DNA of 64,000 nucleotides, from NCBI RefSeq assembly GCF_002101885.1, contig NZ_LQPS01000043.1:558001-622000 (forward strand), in the 5' to 3' direction. The notes under the pieces were generated by a model, which saw only the letters and a list, made by a program, of their open reading frames with translations, had not been told where the DNA came from and made no database searches. Shown here piece by piece: positions 1-10,372 of the stretch (the stretch's first letter is position 1; every line of letters starts with the position of its first letter). Source of the DNA: Mycolicibacter senuensis (GTDB taxonomy: Bacteria > Actinomycetota > Actinomycetes > Mycobacteriales > Mycobacteriaceae). The translations under genes and the position numbers were made by a program.

Positions 1-281
1 GTGCGCCTCGAGACTGCGCCGCCGCCGGGACCGTGACCTTCGCAGGCCACCCGGACTGCCGCCGCCCGCAACCAGGACGGTAAGGTGGGCAGCCACAGGG
101 CCGAGTCGTTCAGGTGTCTCGTCGTGGGGCGTGTCGTCGAGCATCTCCCGGTCGCGGGGGAGCACAGGCACTACCCGGCCCGCGACCTGGGGGCGGGCAC
201 CGGACTGTCAGGCCGTCCCCAGGAGCGCATAGCTATATTTGCCCGAGCCAACTTGTGGATCGATACCCGGAGGGTGACATT
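1..281. other. intergenic region upstream of metK
   Basis: No gene is supported here. One frame is open from the left edge but ends after 11 codons (TGA at 34-36); it could be the tail of an upstream gene (coaBC precedes metK in M. tuberculosis), but it is too short to identify. An AT-rich patch at 230-239 (TAGCTATATT) stands out from the GC-rich surroundings and may be the metK -10 region. No SAM riboswitch structure was recognised. Confidence 0.5.
230..239 (+). promoter_or_regulatory. candidate -10 region for metK
   Basis: TAGCTATATT is the only AT-rich decamer in the leader. It lies 42 bases before the GTG start, followed by the SD-like GGAGGG at 269-274, so the transcript would be leadered. 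No convincing -35 is seen. Confidence 0.35.
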
Positions 282-1493
<1,212 letters not shown>

Positions 1494-1516
1494 CCCGGTT
1501 TCTCTGCGCACAAAAG

Positions 1517-3013
1517 TCAGGCGCTGAACCGGTAGTCGTCGAGATCGAAGCGCCGGCTGCGCCAGTAGGCCTCCACCGTGGTGGTGGGCCGCAGCGGGAC
1601 GTCGCCGTTGCGGTCGAAATAGTAGCTGTTGGCCTGCTGGCAGCTGTCCTGCCAGAACACCTGTCGGTGGCGTTTGCTCATCATTTCGTCGAAGTAGCGG
1701 GCGTTGGCCGCCTCGGAGATCTCCACCCGGGTGGCGGCACGGCGCCGGGCGCGTTTCAGGCACCGCACGATGTGATGGGTCTGGGCCTCGACGAGCGCGA
1801 AATACGATGACCCGACGTAGCCGTACGGACCGAAAACGCTGAAGAGATTGGGGAATCCGGGGATGCTGACCCCCTCGTAGGCCTGCAGCCGGTGTTCATC
1901 CCAGAACCGGCTCAGCGACTGGCCGCCGGCCCCGGTGACCGCGAAGGTGGGGATGTTGTCGCTGTCCATCACCTTGAACCCGGTGGCCAGGATCAACACG
2001 TCGACCTCATGGGGCGCGGCGCCCGCGGTGACCACCCCGGTGGGAGTGATCCGCTCGATGGGGTCGACAACCAGCCGGACGTTGTCGCGGTTGAACGTCG
2101 ACAGGTAGGTGTTGTGGAAGCCGGGGCGCTTGCATCCGACCGCGTAGCGGGGCGTGAGCTGTTCGCGCACCACCGGGTCGTGCACCTGCCGGCGCAAGTA
2201 GGCCCGGCCCGCGGACGCCATGTGTTTGGCCATCGGAAAAACCGTGAAGTACTGCGCCGCGATCGGGAAGGTCGCCTCCACGAAGGCCTGACTGGCCAGC
2301 CGTTGCGCCGCCATGCCGCCGGGAAGTCGCATCGCCCAGCGGGCGGGGGCGGCCAGCGGCAGATCCAGCTTCGGGAAGCACCAGATCGGGGTGCGCTGAA
2401 AAACGGTGAGGGACGACGCGATCGGCGCGATCTCCGGGATCACCTGCACGGCCGACGCCCCGGTGCCGATCACCGCGACGCGTTTGCCGGTCAGGTCTTG
2501 GGAATGATCCCAGCGCGCCGTGTGGATGGCCACGCCGGCGAACGTCTCGACACCGTCGATGTCGGGCAGCTGCGGTGTGGTCAACACGCCGCTGGCGTTG
2601 ATCAGAAAGCGCGCCGTGACCCAACCGGCGGGCTCACCGCGCCGTTCCAGTCGCACCCGCCACACGTCACGTTCGTCGTCGAACTCCGCCGCGAGCACCT
2701 TGGTCCCGAACTGGATCCGGGAACGCAGCCCGTACTTGTCGACGCAGTGCTCGGCATAGTTCTTCAGCTCTCGGCCCGGGGCGTAGGTACGCGACCACTC
2801 GGTGCTCTGCTCGAAGGAGAACTGATACGAGAACGACGGGATATCCACGGCGATACCGGGATAGGTGTTCCAATGCCAGGTTCCGCCGACCCCGTCGCCG
2901 TCCTCGATGATGCGATAGTCGGCCATGCCGGCGCGGTCGAGGCCGATCGCCGCGCCGATGCCGGAGAACCCGGCGCCGACGATCAGGACCTCATGGTCGG
3001 GTTTCTCGGTCAC
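1517..3013 (-). CDS. flavin-containing (Baeyer-Villiger-type) monooxygenase
   Basis: A 498-residue NAD(P)H/FAD-dependent monooxygenase, similar in size and position to Rv1393c of M. tuberculosis. The N-terminal FAD site is GAGFSG at residues 13-18. The Baeyer-Villiger fingerprint FAGVAIHTARWDH lies at 158-170, followed by the second Rossmann motif GTGASA near 183-188. This fingerprint separates the family from plain FMOs and points to oxygen insertion next to ketones, but the substrate cannot be predicted. The start is the GTG at 3013, with a GAGGAG ribosome site six bases upstream. It converges on metK with 23 bases between the stops. Confidence 0.88.
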   Translation of the reverse strand: MTEKPDHEVLIVGAGFSGIGAAIGLDRAGMADYRIIEDGDGVGGTWHWNTYPGIAVDIPSFSYQFSFEQSTEWSRTYAPGRELKNYAEHCVDKYGLRSRIQFGTKVLAAEFDDERDVWRVRLERRGEPAGWVTARFLINASGVLTTPQLPDIDGVETFAGVAIHTARWDHSQDLTGKRVAVIGTGASAVQVIPEIAPIASSLTVFQRTPIWCFPKLDLPLAAPARWAMRLPGGMAAQRLASQAFVEATFPIAAQYFTVFPMAKHMASAGRAYLRRQVHDPVVREQLTPRYAVGCKRPGFHNTYLSTFNRDNVRLVVDPIERITPTGVVTAGAAPHEVDVLILATGFKVMDSDNIPTFAVTGAGGQSLSRFWDEHRLQAYEGVSIPGFPNLFSVFGPYGYVGSSYFALVEAQTHHIVRCLKRARRRAATRVEISEAANARYFDEMMSKRHRQVFWQDSCQQANSYYFDRNGDVPLRPTTTVEAYWRSRRFDLDDYRFSA

Positions 3014-3069
3014 GGTGGCTCCTCGTCGCTGATATCGCTCGACCGTAGCGCGCCGCGCAGCCGCGCCGG

Positions 3070-4020
3070 TCAGGAACGTGGCGCGTGCAGTGCGGCTTTC
3101 AGGGCCGCCAACCCCAGCTCGGTGGCCTCGGTGGCCGACGGGATCACCCCGGCGTAGCCCAGGTAGCCGTGCACCTGCGTCTTCGCATTGTGCACCTGCA
3201 CCGGCACGCCGGCGGCCGCCAGCAGTTCGCCGTAGCGGATGCCGTCGTCGCGCAGCGGGTCGTGGCCGGCCACCGCGATGTATGCCGGCGGCAGACCCGC
3301 CAGATCCGCGGCGCGGGCCGGCGCCAGCATCGGCGGCGGGTCACTCAGGTCGACCCCCGCGGCGTAGGCCAGGGTGACCGCCGCCAGGGCATCGCGGTCG
3401 ATGATCGGCGCGGAGGCGTTCTCGGTGAATGACGGCAACGAGGTGTCGTAGGTGGTCGCCGGATACCACAGCAGCTGAAAGGCGATCTGCGGTCCGTCCG
3501 CGTCGCGGGCCAGTTGCGACACCACCGCGGCCAGGTTTCCGCCGGCCGAATCGCCGGCCACCGCCAGCCGGGCCGGGTCTACGCCCAGCTCTTCGGCATG
3601 CGCGGCCACCCATTCGGTGGCCGCCATCGCGTCCTCGACGGCGGCCGGGAACGGGTGCTCCGGCGCCAGCCGGTAATCGACAGAAACCACCACCGCGTCG
3701 GCGTCGACCGCATGCTGGCGGGCGGTGCCGTCGTGGGTGTCGAGGTCACCGGCGACGAACCCGCCGCCGTGGAAGAACACCACCACCGGGCCGGCGCCGG
3801 TGCTCGACGGCCGGTAGATCCGCACCGGCAGGTCGCCGCCCGGACCGTCGATGACCCGGTCCTCGGCGGGCAACTCCGGGTACACCGGCCGGCGAGGCAG
3901 GTCGCGCATGTTGCGGCGCGCCGCCTCCACGCCTTCGGAAAGGGTCAACCGGTAGGGGACGGCGTCCAGTACCTTCAGCACTATGGGGTCGATAGCGGAG
4001 TCATCGTCGACGAGCGGCAT
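3070..4020 (-). CDS. HSL-family alpha/beta-hydrolase (LipH/NlhH-like carboxylesterase)
   Basis: A 316-residue esterase of the hormone-sensitive-lipase family. It carries the oxyanion motif HGGGF, the nucleophile elbow GDSAGG, a late Asp in GHDPLRDDG and the catalytic His in VHGYLGY. M. tuberculosis has LipH/NlhH (Rv1399c) and LipI (Rv1400c) in this place, so it is probably an orthologue of one of them, acting on short acyl esters. A longer reading starts at 4053. I prefer the ATG at 4020 because TACGGT ends six bases before it on the minus strand, the leaderless promoter pattern seen repeatedly here. It is divergent from the YhhN gene. Confidence 0.88.
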   Translation of the reverse strand: MPLVDDDSAIDPIVLKVLDAVPYRLTLSEGVEAARRNMRDLPRRPVYPELPAEDRVIDGPGGDLPVRIYRPSSTGAGPVVVFFHGGGFVAGDLDTHDGTARQHAVDADAVVVSVDYRLAPEHPFPAAVEDAMAATEWVAAHAEELGVDPARLAVAGDSAGGNLAAVVSQLARDADGPQIAFQLLWYPATTYDTSLPSFTENASAPIIDRDALAAVTLAYAAGVDLSDPPPMLAPARAADLAGLPPAYIAVAGHDPLRDDGIRYGELLAAAGVPVQVHNAKTQVHGYLGYAGVIPSATEATELGLAALKAALHAPRS

Positions 4021-4026
4021 GGGAAC

Positions 4027-4036
4027 ACCGTACGCA
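4027..4036. promoter_or_regulatory. overlapping divergent -10 elements
   Basis: On the minus strand TACGGT (4032-4027) lies six bases before the esterase ATG at 4020. On the plus strand TACGCA (4031-4036) lies six bases before a GTG at 4043 in the YhhN frame. The two hexamers share the bases TA at 4031-4032, so both polymerases could not bind at once if both are real. Inferred from spacing only. Confidence 0.4.
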
Positions 4037-4042
4037 ACACGA

Positions 4043-4738
4043 GTGGTCCCCACCGCCTGGGCCGCGGCCGGTTGGGCCGCGGTGAGTTACGGGATCTTTC
4101 TGACCGTGCTGGCCCTGCGATCACCGCCGGGGGACGCGCTGACCGGGCACTGGATCGGTCAGCCGGCGTTCAAGACGGCGATGGCGGTGTTGCTGGCCGT
4201 GGCCGCGGCCGCGCACCCCATCCTGCGCGAGGCGCGCTGGCTGATTCCCGCGCTGATCCTGTCGGCCGCCGGTGACTGGCTGTTGGCGATCCCGTGGTGG
4301 GGGCCGTCGTTCGTCGCCGGCCTGACAGCATTCCTGTTGGCGCACTTGTGCTTTCTGGGAGCACTACTTCCGCTGGCGGTCGTCTCTCCCGGCCGGCTGA
4401 TCGGAGCGGGTCTGGTCGGTGCCAGTTGCCTGGCCCTGTTGGTGTGGTTCTGGCCCGGCCTGTCCCGCGAGGGGATGACCGTCCCGGTGACGGTCTACGT
4501 CTTGGTGCTCGGCGCCATGGTGTGCGCGGCCCTGCTGGCGAAGCTGCCCACCCGGTGGACCGCATTCGGTGCGCTGTTCTTCGCGGTGTCGGACGCCATG
4601 ATCGGGGCCGGCAAGTTCGTACTGGGCAACGAGATGCTGGCGGTGCCGATCTGGTGGACTTATGCGGCTGCGCAACTGCTCATCACGGCCGGCTTCTTCT
4701 TCGGCCGCTCCGGCGGCGGGCAGCCCGCCGCCGACTGA
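4043..4738 (+). CDS. YhhN/TMEM86-family integral membrane protein
   Basis: A hydrophobic protein of 231 residues from the GTG at 4043, or 239 from an ATG at 4019. It has about seven to eight membrane segments and the YhhN-family features [27 protein letters not shown] and [11 protein letters not shown]. Animal TMEM86 relatives are lysoplasmalogenases, but the activity of the bacterial members is not settled. It occupies the place of Rv1401, just before priA in M. tuberculosis. The GTG at 4043 is preferred because a TACGCA hexamer precedes it by six bases and because the ATG at 4019 would overlap the start codon of the opposing esterase (shared CATG at 4018-4021). Confidence 0.8.
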   Translation: MVPTAWAAAGWAAVSYGIFLTVLALRSPPGDALTGHWIGQPAFKTAMAVLLAVAAAAHPILREARWLIPALILSAAGDWLLAIPWWGPSFVAGLTAFLLAHLCFLGALLPLAVVSPGRLIGAGLVGASCLALLVWFWPGLSREGMTVPVTVYVLVLGAMVCAALLAKLPTRWTAFGALFFAVSDAMIGAGKFVLGNEMLAVPIWWTYAAAQLLITAGFFFGRSGGGQPAAD

Positions 4739-4761
4739 GACCCGCCGACGGGCCAGATCGG

Positions 4762-6114
4762 TCAGTGCCGGTGCCCGCCGCTACCGGGGCGCAGTAGTTC
4801 CGGGTCGAACGCGGGAAGCCGACGGCGGTGCGGTGCGGTCATGCGGTCGCCGGCCAGCGCGTCGCCGTGACCGGACACGATGTCGCCGATGCTGAACAGC
4901 GACTCGGTGCCCGGCTTGAAATAGCGGCTGTGGCCGGCCATCGGTGCGGACGGCCAAGGGGTCTCGGCTTTGAACCGGGTCGAGCCGTAGCCGTCGTCGG
5001 CCGGGTCGGGGCCGAGCCCGATCGTCGTTCCCGGTATCGGCAGTTGTGGCTCACCGGCGAATCCGGTGATCGGATCCGCCGATGCCGCGCCCACGTACAC
5101 GTGCCCGTCCGGCGGCAGATGAAAGTCCTTGGCGCTGCGTGCCAGGTCGGTTCCCGGCGAGCCGACGAGCACCACGTCGTCGGCCCGCATCCCGAAGCCG
5201 GCTGCGGCGTCGGCCACCGTGGTCGAGCCGTACGAATGCCCGACCACGGTGAGGTGGCCGGTGCCGCGGTGGGCGGCTCGCAGGGCGTCGATGTCGGCGG
5301 CCAGCAGGCTGCCGCCCGATCGCGCCGAATCTGGTTGTGCCACTGATGGATCCAACAGGCTATCCGGGGCGCGATAGCCCATCCAGATGATGACGGAGTT
5401 CGATCGGGCCGGATCGGCGCGGGCGGCCTCGCAGTAGACGTTCAGCCCGTCGGGAGCCGACAGATAGCCGTCACGGACGCTGCTGTGCGCCCCGGGCACC
5501 AGCACCGTGGTGTTGTCGGCGGTGTCGGGATCGCCGATTGCGATGGCGGCCCGGCCCCGGCCGGCGAACGCCGCCGGGTCATAACTGAGCAACAGCACCG
5601 GTCCGGCGCCGGAGCCGGAATTGGACCGCAGCCCGTCGCGGACCCGCAGCGCATTGTCGTAGCGGATCATCTCCGCGGCGCTGATCGCCTCGGTGGCCTG
5701 CTCCACCCGGCGAATGTCATCGGCGAGCACCTGCCGGTTCAACCGGTCGCGCACTCGGGCCGGGAGGTCGTAGCCCGGCCCCAGGGACCGCAGCAGCGCC
5801 GTCCGCGCCCGATCGTCGGCCACCACATCGGCGACAACCCGGCCGATGTCTCGGACCTTGGCGGCCAAGAAAAGCTGGAACTGGCGGACACCGGTCGGGG
5901 TGTCCCATCCCGGCGCCCGCTGATCGCCCAGCGCATCGCGGATCTCGGAGCCGATCGCGTCGAGGCGCCGACGACCCCGCCGGGCGTGATCGGCCGCGCC
6001 GCGCACCGCGGTGGACAGCACGTCATCGGTGTGCGCGGCGATCTGCTGCCGGATCATGAGTGAGACCTCGCGGGCCTGCGCCGTCTCGGCGTGGGCGCCG
6101 CGCTGCTCGGCCAT
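4762..6114 (-). CDS. DUF1023-type alpha/beta hydrolase
   Basis: A 450-residue protein with a helical N-terminal half (about residues 20-180) and a C-terminal alpha/beta-hydrolase domain. The nucleophile elbow GHSYGS falls near residue 291 and is followed by DVVLVGSPG. This arrangement, including the YRAPDSL stretch before the elbow, fits the actinobacterial DUF1023 family, whose substrates are unknown. No signal peptide is seen. The ATG at 6114 is chosen over an upstream Arg-rich, low-complexity extension. TACCTT at 6128-6123 precedes it by eight bases, suggesting a leaderless message. I do not recall this gene at this place in M. tuberculosis, so it may be lineage-specific. Confidence 0.8.
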   Translation of the reverse strand: MAEQRGAHAETAQAREVSLMIRQQIAAHTDDVLSTAVRGAADHARRGRRRLDAIGSEIRDALGDQRAPGWDTPTGVRQFQLFLAAKVRDIGRVVADVVADDRARTALLRSLGPGYDLPARVRDRLNRQVLADDIRRVEQATEAISAAEMIRYDNALRVRDGLRSNSGSGAGPVLLLSYDPAAFAGRGRAAIAIGDPDTADNTTVLVPGAHSSVRDGYLSAPDGLNVYCEAARADPARSNSVIIWMGYRAPDSLLDPSVAQPDSARSGGSLLAADIDALRAAHRGTGHLTVVGHSYGSTTVADAAAGFGMRADDVVLVGSPGTDLARSAKDFHLPPDGHVYVGAASADPITGFAGEPQLPIPGTTIGLGPDPADDGYGSTRFKAETPWPSAPMAGHSRYFKPGTESLFSIGDIVSGHGDALAGDRMTAPHRRRLPAFDPELLRPGSGGHRH

Positions 6115-6122
6115 ACCGCAGC

Positions 6123-6128
6123 AAGGTA
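6123..6128 (-). promoter_or_regulatory. candidate -10 for the DUF1023 hydrolase
   Basis: TACCTT on the minus strand, eight bases before the ATG at 6114. The fit to the local TAnnnT-N6..8-start pattern suggests a leaderless transcript. Confidence 0.4.
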
Positions 6129-6224
6129 ATTCGGTGCGGGCGGCCGGGCGTCCGCCGATCCACAGGGCGGGTGGCCTGTGATCCGGCGGCTGCCGGGGTC
6201 GGCGTCGTCTGCTACACCTGCGTG

Positions 6225-8234
6225 GTGAGCGTCGAGCGCCTCGAGAGCGAACCCGGCGAACCCGGCGAACCGGTCGCCCGGGTGCTGCCGATGCTGACGG
6301 TGCCGCATCTGGACCGTGAGTTCGACTACCTGGTGACACCGGAGCAGGCCGAACATGCGCTGCCCGGCACCCGGGTGCGGGTGCGCTTCCACGGCCGGCT
6401 GGTCGACGCCTTCGTCTGGGAGCGTCGCGCCGACACCGACCACACCGGCCGGCTGGGCCGGCTGGAGCGGGTGATCTCGGCCGAACCGGTGCTCACAGCG
6501 GAGGTTCGCCGGCTGGTGGAAGCGGTGGCCGCCCGTTACGCCGGTAGCCGGGCCGACGTGCTGCGCCTGGCGATACCGCCGCGCCATGCTCGGGTGGAAC
6601 GCGAACCGATGGGGCCACCGGTGGCGCCGCTGCTCGAACCGGTGAATCCGGCCGGCTGGCAGCGATACCCGGCCGGCGGCGCGTTCCTGGCGGCGCTCGA
6701 GGAGGGCCGGGCCGCCCGCGCGGTCTGGCAGGTGCTGCCCGGCGACTCGTGGACCGATCGGTTCGCCGAGGCCGCCGTCGCCGCCATCCGTGCCGGGCGC
6801 ACGGCCGTGGCGATCGTGCCCGATCAGCGTGACGTCGACGCACTGTGGAGCGCCGCGACGGCCCGGATGGGCGAGTCGGCGGTCGCCGCCCTGTCGGCGG
6901 GGCTGGGGCCGGCCACCCGGTACCGGCGCTGGCTTTCGGTGCTGCGCGGCGGCGCCCGGTTGGTGATCGGCACCCGCAGCGCGGTGTTCGCCCCGATCGC
7001 CGACCTGGGACTGGTCCTGGTCTGGGATGACGGCGACGACAGCCTGGCCGAGCCGCGGGCGCCCTATCCGCACGCGCGCGAGGTGGCGATGCTGCGGGCG
7101 CACCTGTCGGGCTGTGCCGCACTGATCGGCGGGTATGCGCGCACCGCCGAAGCCCAGGCACTGGTGCGTACCGGCTGGGCGCACGACGTGGTGGCCTCGC
7201 GGACGGTGGTGCGGGCCGCCGCACCGCGAGTGGTGGCCCTCGACGACAGCGGGTACGCGCAGGAGCGCGACGCCGCGGCGCGCACCGCCCGATTGCCCGC
7301 GGTTGCCCTGCAGAGCGCGCGCAGTGCCCTGGCCGCCGGCGCGCCGGTACTGGTGCAGGTACCCAGGCGCGGGTACGTGCCGTCGCTGGCGTGCGGACGC
7401 TGTCGCGCCATCGCCCGGTGCCGGCACTGCACCGGGCCGTTGTCGCTGTCGGAGCGCGGCGGTGCGGCGGTGTGCCGGTGGTGCGGCCGGGTGGATCCGG
7501 CGCTGCGGTGTGGGCGCTGCGGATCGGATTCCGTGCGCGCGGTGGTGATCGGCGCGCGGCGGACGGCCGAGGAACTCGGCCGCGCCTTTCCGGGCACCCC
7601 GGTCGTCACCTCCGCCGGGGACACCATCGTCGACCGCACCGATGACGGTCCGGCGTTGGTGATCGCCACGCCCGGCGCCGAACCGCGCACCCCGAACGGC
7701 TACGGCGCGGGACTGCTGCTGGACAGTTGGGCGCTGCTGGGCCGCCAGGATCTGCGCGCCGCCGAGGACACGCTGCGCCGCTGGATGGCCGCGGCGGCGC
7801 TGGTGCGCGAGCGTGACGCCGGCGGGGTGGTGACGGTGGTGGCCGAGTCGTCGATCCCGACGGTGCAGGCCCTGATCCGGTGGGATCCGGTCGGCCATGC
7901 CGAGGCCGAACTGAGCGCCCGTGCCGAGGTCGGGCTGCCGCCCGCGGTGCATATCGCCGCCGTCGACGGTGATGTGGAGTCGGTGACGGCGCTGCTGGAA
8001 GTGGCGCGGTTACCCGACGGCGCCGAGTTGCTGGGCCCGGTACCGCTGCCGCCCGGGGTGCGGCGCCCGGCCGGCATCGGTGACGAGCCGGCGGTGATCC
8101 GGATGCTGGTCCGGGTGGACCGCGATCACGGCCTGGCGGTGGCCGCGGCACTGCGCCACGGCATCGGTGTGCTCAGCGCACGCGGGTCACACCGTCCGGT
8201 GCGCGTGCAGATCGACCCGCTGCACATCGGCTGA
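6225..8234 (+). CDS. priA: primosomal protein N' (PriA), helicase-degenerate
   Basis: Replication-restart factor, 669 residues from the GTG at 6225 (M. tuberculosis PriA is about 655). The N-terminal 3'-DNA-binding domain (LPMLTVPHLDREFDYLV) is clear. So is the zinc-binding region with paired cysteines (CGRC, CRHC, CRWC, CGRC). The expected Walker A (GxxGSGKT) is replaced by LPGDSWTDR, and the DEEH box by WDDGDD, so ATP-driven unwinding is unlikely. This loss is typical of actinobacterial PriA. A GTG at 6222 is an alternative; TACACC six bases upstream of 6225 suggests leaderless translation. The gene is divergent from the DUF1023 hydrolase and is followed by tandem hairpins. Confidence 0.9.
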   Translation: MSVERLESEPGEPGEPVARVLPMLTVPHLDREFDYLVTPEQAEHALPGTRVRVRFHGRLVDAFVWERRADTDHTGRLGRLERVISAEPVLTAEVRRLVEAVAARYAGSRADVLRLAIPPRHARVEREPMGPPVAPLLEPVNPAGWQRYPAGGAFLAALEEGRAARAVWQVLPGDSWTDRFAEAAVAAIRAGRTAVAIVPDQRDVDALWSAATARMGESAVAALSAGLGPATRYRRWLSVLRGGARLVIGTRSAVFAPIADLGLVLVWDDGDDSLAEPRAPYPHAREVAMLRAHLSGCAALIGGYARTAEAQALVRTGWAHDVVASRTVVRAAAPRVVALDDSGYAQERDAAARTARLPAVALQSARSALAAGAPVLVQVPRRGYVPSLACGRCRAIARCRHCTGPLSLSERGGAAVCRWCGRVDPALRCGRCGSDSVRAVVIGARRTAEELGRAFPGTPVVTSAGDTIVDRTDDGPALVIATPGAEPRTPNGYGAGLLLDSWALLGRQDLRAAEDTLRRWMAAAALVRERDAGGVVTVVAESSIPTVQALIRWDPVGHAEAELSARAEVGLPPAVHIAAVDGDVESVTALLEVARLPDGAELLGPVPLPPGVRRPAGIGDEPAVIRMLVRVDRDHGLAVAAALRHGIGVLSARGSHRPVRVQIDPLHIG

Positions 8235-8239
8235 CGCCC

Positions 8240-8282
8240 CCGGACGACGGTCCGGCCCTGATGCGCCACCGGTCTGCCGGTG
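8240..8282. terminator. tandem hairpins between convergent genes
   Basis: Two perfect six-base stems with four-base loops: CCGGAC-GACG-GTCCGG at 8240-8255 and CACCGG-TCTG-CCGGTG at 8267-8282. They fill the gap between priA and the nitroreductase, which end facing each other. Neither has a U tract, as is common in mycobacteria. A two-way terminator is inferred. Confidence 0.5.
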
Positions 8283-8289
8283 ACAGGCG

Positions 8290-9273
8290 TTATCCCCCGT
8301 GCACTTCCAGAACCTCGTCGAGCGGGCGCCGGCGGGTGCGCGGAGGTGATTCTTCGGTGGCGGGAGCGTGCCCGATTCGGATCAGCACCTGAGGGATGGC
8401 GTCGCCCCCCACCAGCGTCTCGACGATCTCCCGGGAGACGTGTAGCTCGGTCAGGTGTGTCAGCGGGCAGGTGGCCAGTCCGGCCATCGTGCACTCCAGC
8501 AGGATGGCCGAGAGCGCTTCGCCGGTGGCCAGGGCGTCGTCGCGGGTGTCGCTGTCGGTGGACAGCACCACGACCGTCGCCTGGTCCTCGGGGAGGTGAA
8601 TTCGCCGTTCCTGCCGGTGGCCGGCCGGAAACGCGCGCCCGATGCCCACCCGGTCACCTTCGGTGAGCGAGGCCAGCGAACTGTAGGGGATACCGGCGGA
8701 CTCCTCGAACGGCACCGTCCAGCGACTCAGTTCGGCATGGTAAGCGGAGTCGTAGAGCCGCAACGATTCGGCCAACTGCGACGCCTGCGCAAGCCGGGGC
8801 CGGGCGTCCTCGGACAGCACATCGAGATGCACCCGCATGTGGCCGATGTGGTTGCGCAGTACAGGTTCGAACAGGTCCCAGTTCGACGGTGCGGCCAGCG
8901 CCAATCGATCGCTGCGCCGGACCCGGATCGCGTCTGCCCGGCGGTGGTGTCCGTCGGTGACGTAACCCATTCGGGCGAAGCGGATCGACGCCAGATGATC
9001 GGGGTTGTTGGGATTGGGAAACCGCTGGACATGGGTGCGCAGACCGAGCGCGGCCATGGCGGCCCGAAGATGATCCAGCGCCGCACCGCACCCGATGACC
9101 GCCTGGCGGCCGGATCGATCCGACGGGAGGATCCGGCCCGGGTCGACGAACAATCGGAGTTCATCGCCGTCGAACCTCCAGCGCCACGGCTGGATGTTGT
9201 GCTGCGACGGGGCACGGCATGCCGTGCGCACCGCATCCCGGATCGTTTCGGTCTCGACCGACACGGCAGACAC
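8290..9273 (-). CDS. Acg-family nitroreductase-like protein
   Basis: A 327-residue protein of the FMN-binding nitroreductase fold, in the Acg group (Rv2032, Rv3127 and Rv3131 in M. tuberculosis). The N-terminal signature is ACRAPSQHNIQPWRW, followed by GRQAVIGCGAALDHLRAAM. Later come AGLATCPLTHLTEL and a final IRIGHAPATEESPPRTRR, the RIGhap-pRR ending of the group. Acg proteins bind FMN but many lack nitroreductase activity; in M. tuberculosis several belong to the DosR dormancy regulon. The start at 9273 (GTG) is set by GGAGGA four bases upstream; a frame from 9300 is also open. It is divergent from a universal stress protein gene. Confidence 0.87.
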   Translation of the reverse strand: MSAVSVETETIRDAVRTACRAPSQHNIQPWRWRFDGDELRLFVDPGRILPSDRSGRQAVIGCGAALDHLRAAMAALGLRTHVQRFPNPNNPDHLASIRFARMGYVTDGHHRRADAIRVRRSDRLALAAPSNWDLFEPVLRNHIGHMRVHLDVLSEDARPRLAQASQLAESLRLYDSAYHAELSRWTVPFEESAGIPYSSLASLTEGDRVGIGRAFPAGHRQERRIHLPEDQATVVVLSTDSDTRDDALATGEALSAILLECTMAGLATCPLTHLTELHVSREIVETLVGGDAIPQVLIRIGHAPATEESPPRTRRRPLDEVLEVHGG

Positions 9274-9363
9274 TTTGTCCTCCGATCTCCACCTGATCAC
9301 CCATGATCCCGCGAACCGGACTCCGGCGAAAGGGGCGTAGGTACTCTGCGGGCCGCCGTCCTA

Positions 9364-9376
9364 CCTGCATAGCAGG
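9364..9376. promoter_or_regulatory. small palindrome in the nitroreductase/USP divergent region
   Basis: CCTGCATAGCAGG is a perfect five-base inverted repeat around ATA, midway between the divergent nitroreductase and stress-protein genes. It might be an operator or contain a -10 (CATAGC). No convincing DosR box was found in this gap. Confidence 0.25.
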
Positions 9377-9475
9377 CCGACGGCCCCGGGGTGAGGTCCT
9401 ACGACTCCTGCGAACCCGCCCGGCCTGCCGTAACTTCGGAGTCGGGGCGGGCGACGATGGCTGGAGGGCCGCACG

Positions 9476-10354
9476 ATGTCACAAGCGGAGACGACCCGCG
9501 GGATAGTGGTGGGTGTCGACGGATCGGCCGAATCCGACGCGGCGGTCGCCTGGGCGACGCACGAGGCGGCCATGCGCAACCTGCCGCTCACCCTGCTGCA
9601 CGTGGTGACCCCGCTGGAGACCGGCTGGCCGCCGGACCCACGGTCCGACGGCATGCCCAACTGGCAGGCCGACGCCGCCCGCGGGGTCCTCGAACGGGCG
9701 CGCAAAGTGGTCGAATCCGGCGGGACCGCGCCACCCACGGTGCACACGGAGGCCGCCTACTCCCAGGTCATCGCCACGTTGATCGGTGCCACCAAGGGCA
9801 GTTGGATGACCGTCGTCGGCAGCACGGGCCTGGGCGCGATCGGCCGCCTGCTGCTGGGCTCGGTGAGCACCAGCCTGATTCGCCACGCCCACGGACCGGT
9901 CGCGGTCATCCGCACCGATCGTGCCGTCGGCAAGGACGCGCCCGTGGTGGTCGGGATCGACGGATCGCCGGCGTCGGAGACCGCGGCGGCGCTGGCGTTC
10001 GACGAAGCGTCCCGCCGGGGAGTGCCGCTGGTGGCGTTGCACGCCTGGAGCGATGTCGGGGTCATGCCCCTGCTGAACATCGACCGCAGCGACTACGAAG
10101 AGCAGGCCCACGAGATCCTCGCCGAACGGCTTGCGGGCTACCAGGAGCAGTATCCGGATGTGACCGTTCACCGCGAGGTGGTCCATGACCAGCCCGCACG
10201 CTGGTTGGTCCACGCGGCCGAGCAGGCTCAACTGGTGGTGGTCGGCAGTCGCGGCCGTGGTGGGTTCACCAGTCAACTGTTGGGGTCGGTCAGTTCCACG
10301 GTGGCCCAGGCGGCGGGGATTCCGGTGATCGTCGTCCGCCCTCGGGCGCACTGA
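9476..10354 (+). CDS. universal stress protein, tandem UspA domains
   Basis: A 292-residue cytosolic protein with two UspA domains (about residues 8-146 and 156-291). Each ends in the ATP-binding signature: [19 protein letters not shown] in the first and [19 protein letters not shown] in the second. Both keep the G-x2-G-x9-G-S/T pattern of ATP-binding Usp proteins. Its length and two-domain plan match Rv2005c, Rv1996 and Rv2623 of M. tuberculosis, several of which are hypoxia-induced. The ATG at 9476 has GGAGGG ten to fifteen bases upstream. Only 18 bases separate its stop from the next gene, as in the adjacent Rv2005c/Rv2004c pair. Confidence 0.92.
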   Translation: MSQAETTRGIVVGVDGSAESDAAVAWATHEAAMRNLPLTLLHVVTPLETGWPPDPRSDGMPNWQADAARGVLERARKVVESGGTAPPTVHTEAAYSQVIATLIGATKGSWMTVVGSTGLGAIGRLLLGSVSTSLIRHAHGPVAVIRTDRAVGKDAPVVVGIDGSPASETAAALAFDEASRRGVPLVALHAWSDVGVMPLLNIDRSDYEEQAHEILAERLAGYQEQYPDVTVHREVVHDQPARWLVHAAEQAQLVVVGSRGRGGFTSQLLGSVSSTVAQAAGIPVIVVRPRAH

Positions 10355-10372
10355 TCGCGGACACTGGAAGCC

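Noticed and set aside
1-281. SAM riboswitch upstream of metK
   Set aside because: No conserved core or matching stems recognised; mycobacterial metK is not known to use one.
1892-3157. 421-codon plus-strand ORF antisense to the monooxygenase
   Set aside because: Shadow frame: rich in Arg, Gly, His and Gln with no motifs, while the opposite strand encodes a full FAD enzyme.
6054-7952. 632-codon minus-strand ORF antisense to priA
   Set aside because: GC-rich shadow; composition is low-complexity Arg/Gly/Ala/His and priA motifs are clear on the other strand.
9301-9475. DosR box expected from the dormancy-type genes
   Set aside because: Only half-sites such as GGACT near 9318 and a weak GGTCC-N4-ACTCC at 9394 are seen; neither fits the 20-base consensus well enough to call.
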